A stretch of 8,896 nucleotides of DNA from Deferribacteraceae bacterium. GTDB taxonomy: Bacteria; Chrysiogenota; Deferribacteres; Deferribacterales; JAISNW01. The stretch spans positions 1-8,896 of the forward strand of contig JAISNW010000155.1 of the NCBI GenBank assembly GCA_031276055.1, written 5' to 3'. Under the pieces are notes generated by a model. It saw only the letters and a list, made by a program, of their open reading frames with translations, had not been told where the DNA came from and did not search any database. Both the position numbers and the translations under genes were made by a program. Below, one piece after another: positions 6,142 through 8,896 of this stretch; the first letter of the stretch is position 1, and every line of letters starts with the position of its first letter.

Positions 6142-8613
6142 TTATCGGGCGGCGCTTTTTACCTTTTTTACCGCCTTTTTCGCCCCCCTGCCTACAACCT
6201 TTTTCACATTCAAACTCTTAGCGGCGGCTTTTGCAGCTCCCTTTTTCTTTGAAACCCTCTTCTCAGCGCCTATCTTTTCACCATTTTTATTTAAGCTCTT
6301 TAAGCTCTTAGTATTTCGGCATTTGGGGTAAGCGCTGCACGCGGCAAAAGGTCCGCGAAATGTGCGCCTAATCACCATCTGGCTGCCGCACTTTTCGCAC
6401 TTGCCTAGCTCTTTTGGTGTGGGGAGTTTCTCAAGGGAGATGTTCCCCTCTTCATCTATTATTATCCCCGCTGTATATTTGCAATCTGGGTAGGTGGTGC
6501 AGGCGGCGAACATACCGCGTTTGCCTGATTTCAGCGCCATATCCCCTTTTTCGCAAGCAGGGCACTTGCCTAGTGTTTCACCTGCTTCAATTACCCTGAT
6601 TCCTCCGTTAGAGGTTCTAACAAAGTTCTTTGCATTTTTACAGTTAGGGTAGGCAGTGCAGGCGAGCATCTCTCCAAATTTACCTATCTTTATTGCCAAC
6701 TCCGCCCCGCACTTTTCGCAACGCAGCCCTGTTCGATCGTTTCGTTCTACAATCTCTATCCCGCCGCTTTCATTTCTAGTGAAATCTGCTGTAAAATCAC
6801 ATTCAGGATAGCCTGAACACCCTGTAAAAGCTCCATTTCTGCCATATTTTATAATAAGCTCTCTACCGCATTTGGGGCACTCTTTGCCTGCTTTAAGCTC
6901 CGTGAGGAACTTTTTGGATGCAGCATTCAGCTCTTCAGAAAAACTTTTGTAAAACTCATTTAAGAGCTCAATAGATTTTTCACTCCCTTCCTCCACCTTG
7001 TCTAGCCCTTCCTCCATTGTGGCGGTAAACTTTAAGTCAAAAATTCGGGAAAAGTTTGCCACTAAGAGGGAGTTTACAATTCGACCAAGCTCTGTGGGGA
7101 TAATCTGCTTTTTATCTTTTTCCACATATTTTCGGGCGATAATGGTGTTGATAATCGCTGCATAGGTGGAAGGTCTTCCTATCCCCTGCTGTTCAAGAGC
7201 TTTCACTAGGCCGGCCTCTGTGAAGTGCGGCGGAGGTTGGGTGAAGTGCTGGGCTTTATCAAAGTTGGCTAGTTGGACGGTATCTTTTTCATCAACATTT
7301 ATAAGGAGCTTTTCTTCTTCCTCTTCACTCTCTTTATAAACCGCTGTAAAGCCGGGGAATACCATAACCCGCCCTGATGCGCGAAACTCATACTTGCGGG
7401 ATTCAATTATAACCGTTGTCTGTTCGTAAACGGCTTCCGCCATCCTGCTGGCGGTAAAACGTTTCCATATAAGCTCATAAAGTTTGTTCTGGTTTGGGGT
7501 AAGAAATTTTGCAACTTTTTCAGGGGTGCGAAGAATTGATGTAGGACGGATAGCTTCATGGGCGTCTTGAATAGAAGGAGTTTTCCCGCTCTTTTTTGGC
7601 GGCTTTGCTTTCCCTCCTATATATCTATCGCCATATACCTTTTTTATATACCCCGCCGCCTCCTTAGCCGCCTCGTCCGAAATACGCACAGAATCGGTGC
7701 GCATGTAGGTAATAAGCCCTGTTAAACCTTCAGCGCCTAGTTTTACCCCTTCATAAAGCTCTTGAGCTGTTTTCATGGCGCTTGCTGCGGTAAAGCCTAG
7801 TCTTTTTATTGCATCTTGCTGCAGACGCGCTGTAGTAAAAGCAGGCGGCGGGGAACTCTTCACATTTTTCTTTTCCACTTGAGAGATAGTATATTCTGCG
7901 CCTTCAAGGGCTTTTATCACCTTGTCGGCGTCAGCGCTGCTTTTTAGCTCAACTTTTTTCTTGTTATACTTATCTAAAACGGTTTGTATACTCCCTTTCT
8001 TCTGCGCACCGCTGAACAGATCAAAATTCGCTGTGATAGACCACCACTCTTGAGAAACAAACTTTTCTATCTCCTCTTCCCTCTCACAGATAAGGCGCAC
8101 CGCCACTGATTGAACTCTGCCTGCGGAAAGTCCAAATTTCAGAGGTTTCCATAATAGTTGGCTGACTTTATAGCCCACTAAACGGTCTAATATCCTTCGG
8201 GCGCTCTGTGCATCCACGCGGTTCATATTTATCCCTGAAGGGTTTGCTATCCCTTGCTGAACGCCGCTCTCTGTTATCTCGTTAAACTGGACTCGGTAGA
8301 TATGGGGGGATAAACCTTTTATCTGCTCATTTATATGCCATGCAATAGCCTCTCCTTCACGATCAGGATCGGAGGCGAGATAAACTTCTTCTGCTGAACG
8401 GGCTGCGCCTTTTAATTTAGCAACTACACCCTCTTTACCATTGATAACAGCATAGGTAGGCTTAAAACCGTTATCAACATCTACATTCAAGCCTTTGCTG
8501 GGCAGATCGACAATGTGTCCGACGCTTGCTAAAACAGTATAATCTTTGCCTAGATAATGTTCAATCGTTCTAGCTTTTGCGGGAGACTCCACTATTACTA
8601 CTTTTTTTGCCAT
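6142..8613 (-). CDS. topA: DNA topoisomerase I (type IA)
   Basis: TopA relaxes negative supercoils by nicking one strand through a 5'-phosphotyrosine. The 823-residue protein starts with the Toprim domain: VVIVESPAKA (5-14, Glu9) and SDPDREGEAIAWH (81-93, Asp82, Asp84, Glu86). Then come RVDAQSARRILDRLVGY (132-148), SAGRVQS (163-169), the catalytic Tyr303 in TYMRTDS, DAHEAIRPT (350-358) and GIGRPSTYA (477-485). The C-terminus has four complete Cys4 zinc fingers (579-765), then about 50 residues rich in Lys and Ala, which probably form an extra DNA-binding tail. The E. coli enzyme has fewer complete fingers and no such tail. The start ATG (8613-8611) directly abuts the dprA stop (TAAATG), with GGAG 5 nt upstream. 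dprA-topA is a common bacterial pair. No residue that I would expect for activity is missing. Confidence 0.98.
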   Translation of the reverse strand: MAKKVVIVESPAKARTIEHYLGKDYTVLASVGHIVDLPSKGLNVDVDNGFKPTYAVINGKEGVVAKLKGAARSAEEVYLASDPDREGEAIAWHINEQIKGLSPHIYRVQFNEITESGVQQGIANPSGINMNRVDAQSARRILDRLVGYKVSQLLWKPLKFGLSAGRVQSVAVRLICEREEEIEKFVSQEWWSITANFDLFSGAQKKGSIQTVLDKYNKKKVELKSSADADKVIKALEGAEYTISQVEKKNVKSSPPPAFTTARLQQDAIKRLGFTAASAMKTAQELYEGVKLGAEGLTGLITYMRTDSVRISDEAAKEAAGYIKKVYGDRYIGGKAKPPKKSGKTPSIQDAHEAIRPTSILRTPEKVAKFLTPNQNKLYELIWKRFTASRMAEAVYEQTTVIIESRKYEFRASGRVMVFPGFTAVYKESEEEEEKLLINVDEKDTVQLANFDKAQHFTQPPPHFTEAGLVKALEQQGIGRPSTYAAIINTIIARKYVEKDKKQIIPTELGRIVNSLLVANFSRIFDLKFTATMEEGLDKVEEGSEKSIELLNEFYKSFSEELNAASKKFLTELKAGKECPKCGRELIIKYGRNGAFTGCSGYPECDFTADFTRNESGGIEIVERNDRTGLRCEKCGAELAIKIGKFGEMLACTAYPNCKNAKNFVRTSNGGIRVIEAGETLGKCPACEKGDMALKSGKRGMFAACTTYPDCKYTAGIIIDEEGNISLEKLPTPKELGKCEKCGSQMVIRRTFRGPFAACSAYPKCRNTKSLKSLNKNGEKIGAEKRVSKKKGAAKAAAKSLNVKKVVGRGAKKAVKKVKSAAR
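6145..6303 (-). other. Lys/Ala-rich basic tail of TopA
   Basis: Residues about 771-823 after the last zinc finger consist mostly of Lys, Ala, Gly, Val and Arg (for example VSKKKGAAKAAAKS and RGAKKAVKKVKSAAR) with almost no acidic residues. The composition resembles histone H1-like tails and the basic tails of actinobacterial TopA, where such tails aid DNA binding. That role here is inferred. Confidence 0.8.
6148..6180 (+). terminator. Weak candidate intrinsic terminator for the plus-strand genes, inside the topA 3' end
   Basis: GGCGG (6148-6152) can pair with CCGCC (6171-6175), directly followed by five T (6176-6180). The stem is only 5 bp and the loop is 18 nt, so the fold is poor. It lies 18 nt past the SH3-gene stop, where a terminator would be expected. 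The T-run comes from lysine codons of topA read on the opposite strand. No better terminator is visible at this junction. Confidence 0.2.
6319..6879 (-). repeat. Four tandem Cys4 zinc-finger modules within topA
   Basis: Residues C579-C582-C599-C605, C632-C635-C652-C658, C684-C687-C705-C711 and C739-C742-C759-C765 follow the pattern CxxC, 16-17 residues, C, 5 residues, C. Each carries an aromatic and a 'YP' pair between the last cysteines (GYPEC, AYPNC, TYPDC, AYPKC). They are diverged copies of the topoisomerase C-terminal zinc finger, encoded in frame, not DNA-level repeats. Confidence 0.93.
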
Positions 8614-8896
8614 TTATACTCCACTCCGTTTCACCAGAGCATAACGCCCTTCAGAATTTCGCTCAATAACGCCTTCCACCTCAAGAGCTGTTAAGGAGAG
8701 GATTAGCCTATTATAGTCAATATCAGCCGCTAGTTCATCAGCAGACAGCGGCTCCAGCTTCAACTTCTCCCATACCTCTAGGTGTTCTTTCGGCGGCGTA
8801 TAATCTGTTTGGCTCTGATTAAAACAGATACCTTCAAAGATCGTCTTATACTCGTTTATAACGTCCAGATAGCTTTCTGTCAATATAGCGCCGTCT
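8614..8896 (-). CDS. dprA: DprA/Smf DNA-processing protein (C-terminal part, 5' truncated)
   Basis: DprA binds incoming single-stranded DNA and loads RecA during natural transformation. Only the last 93 residues or so are visible. The minus-strand frame is open to the window edge, reading DGAILTESYLDVINEY, which matches the end of the Rossmann-fold domain where the family has 'L[IV]..GA.L[VI].S..D[IV]'. After a linker ending near TPPKEH comes the C-terminal winged-helix (DML1-like) domain: EPLSADELAADIDYNRLILSLTALEVEGVIERNSEGRYAL. The TTG at 8883-8881 is an internal Leu codon, not a start. The stop TAA (8616-8614) is followed immediately by the topA ATG, so the two genes are surely cotranscribed. 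The assignment rests on the winged-helix pattern, the edge motif and the topA neighbour; the core of the protein lies outside the window. Confidence 0.88.
   Translation of the reverse strand, partial: DGAILTESYLDVINEYKTIFEGICFNQSQTDYTPPKEHLEVWEKLKLEPLSADELAADIDYNRLILSLTALEVEGVIERNSEGRYALVKRSGV
8619..8627 (-). promoter_or_regulatory. Ribosome binding site of topA
   Basis: On the minus strand GGAGTGGAG holds two GGAG copies. The nearer one (8622-8619) is 5 nt before the topA ATG. It lies inside the last dprA codons and confirms the start that abuts the dprA stop. Confidence 0.65.

Noticed and set aside
6414..6599. Short plus-strand open frame inside topA, with several Cys
   Set aside because: It is opposite the zinc-finger coding region; its residues are complements of conserved topA codons.
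8881..8883. TTG as start of a small winged-helix gene before topA
   Set aside because: The frame continues upstream to the edge with DGAI, matching the DprA domain end; it is a truncated dprA.
1..8896. A defence system, mobile element, CRISPR array or novel multi-gene system
   Set aside because: All genes but one are recognisable housekeeping genes in tight order. I saw no direct repeats, terminal inverted repeats, integrase, transposase or nuclease-toxin gene.

Overview
The window is a compact stretch of bacterial chromosome with mid-range GC (by eye, not computed). It holds only core housekeeping genes and one uncharacterised gene, and nearly every base is coding. Five complete genes and a truncated first gene run on the plus strand, ending at 6130. 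A convergent minus-strand pair fills 6142-8896. I see no tRNA or rRNA gene, CRISPR array, insertion sequence, phage gene or toxin-antitoxin pair. No gap between genes exceeds 60 bases.

Plus strand: the 3' end of ispE (isoprenoid precursor synthesis), prs (PRPP synthetase), pth (peptidyl-tRNA hydrolase), hppA (membrane ion-pumping pyrophosphatase of the K+-dependent class), ychF (Obg-related NTPase with a TGS domain), and a secreted SH3-domain protein of unknown function. Spacings are 14, 5, 60 and 2 nt, then a 4-nt ATGA overlap. This fits an operon with a probable extra promoter in the 60-nt gap before hppA. Minus strand: the 3' end of dprA (DNA-processing protein for natural transformation) followed with no gap by topA (topoisomerase I with four Cys4 zinc fingers and a Lys/Ala-rich basic tail). 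The two blocks meet tail to tail 11 nt apart.

The genes can be linked only loosely. IspE, Prs and Pth serve basic metabolism and translation. The pyrophosphatase hydrolyses the PPi released by biosynthesis and uses the energy to pump Na+ or H+. YchF is associated with ribosomes. DprA and TopA act on DNA.

The ispE-prs-pth-ychF order recurs in several deep bacterial lineages, often with rplY/ctc between prs and pth; that gene is absent here. The exported SH3 protein and the K+-dependent pyrophosphatase suggest a bacterium with a periplasm or exported wall-associated proteins and an energy-saving, perhaps anaerobic, lifestyle. I cannot assign a phylum from the sequence alone.

I found no convincing new multi-gene system. 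The points most worth a second look are the SH3 protein coupled to ychF, hppA placed inside a translation/nucleotide operon, a proline-rich insertion in Pth, and a possible convergent terminator encoded within the Lys-rich tail of topA.
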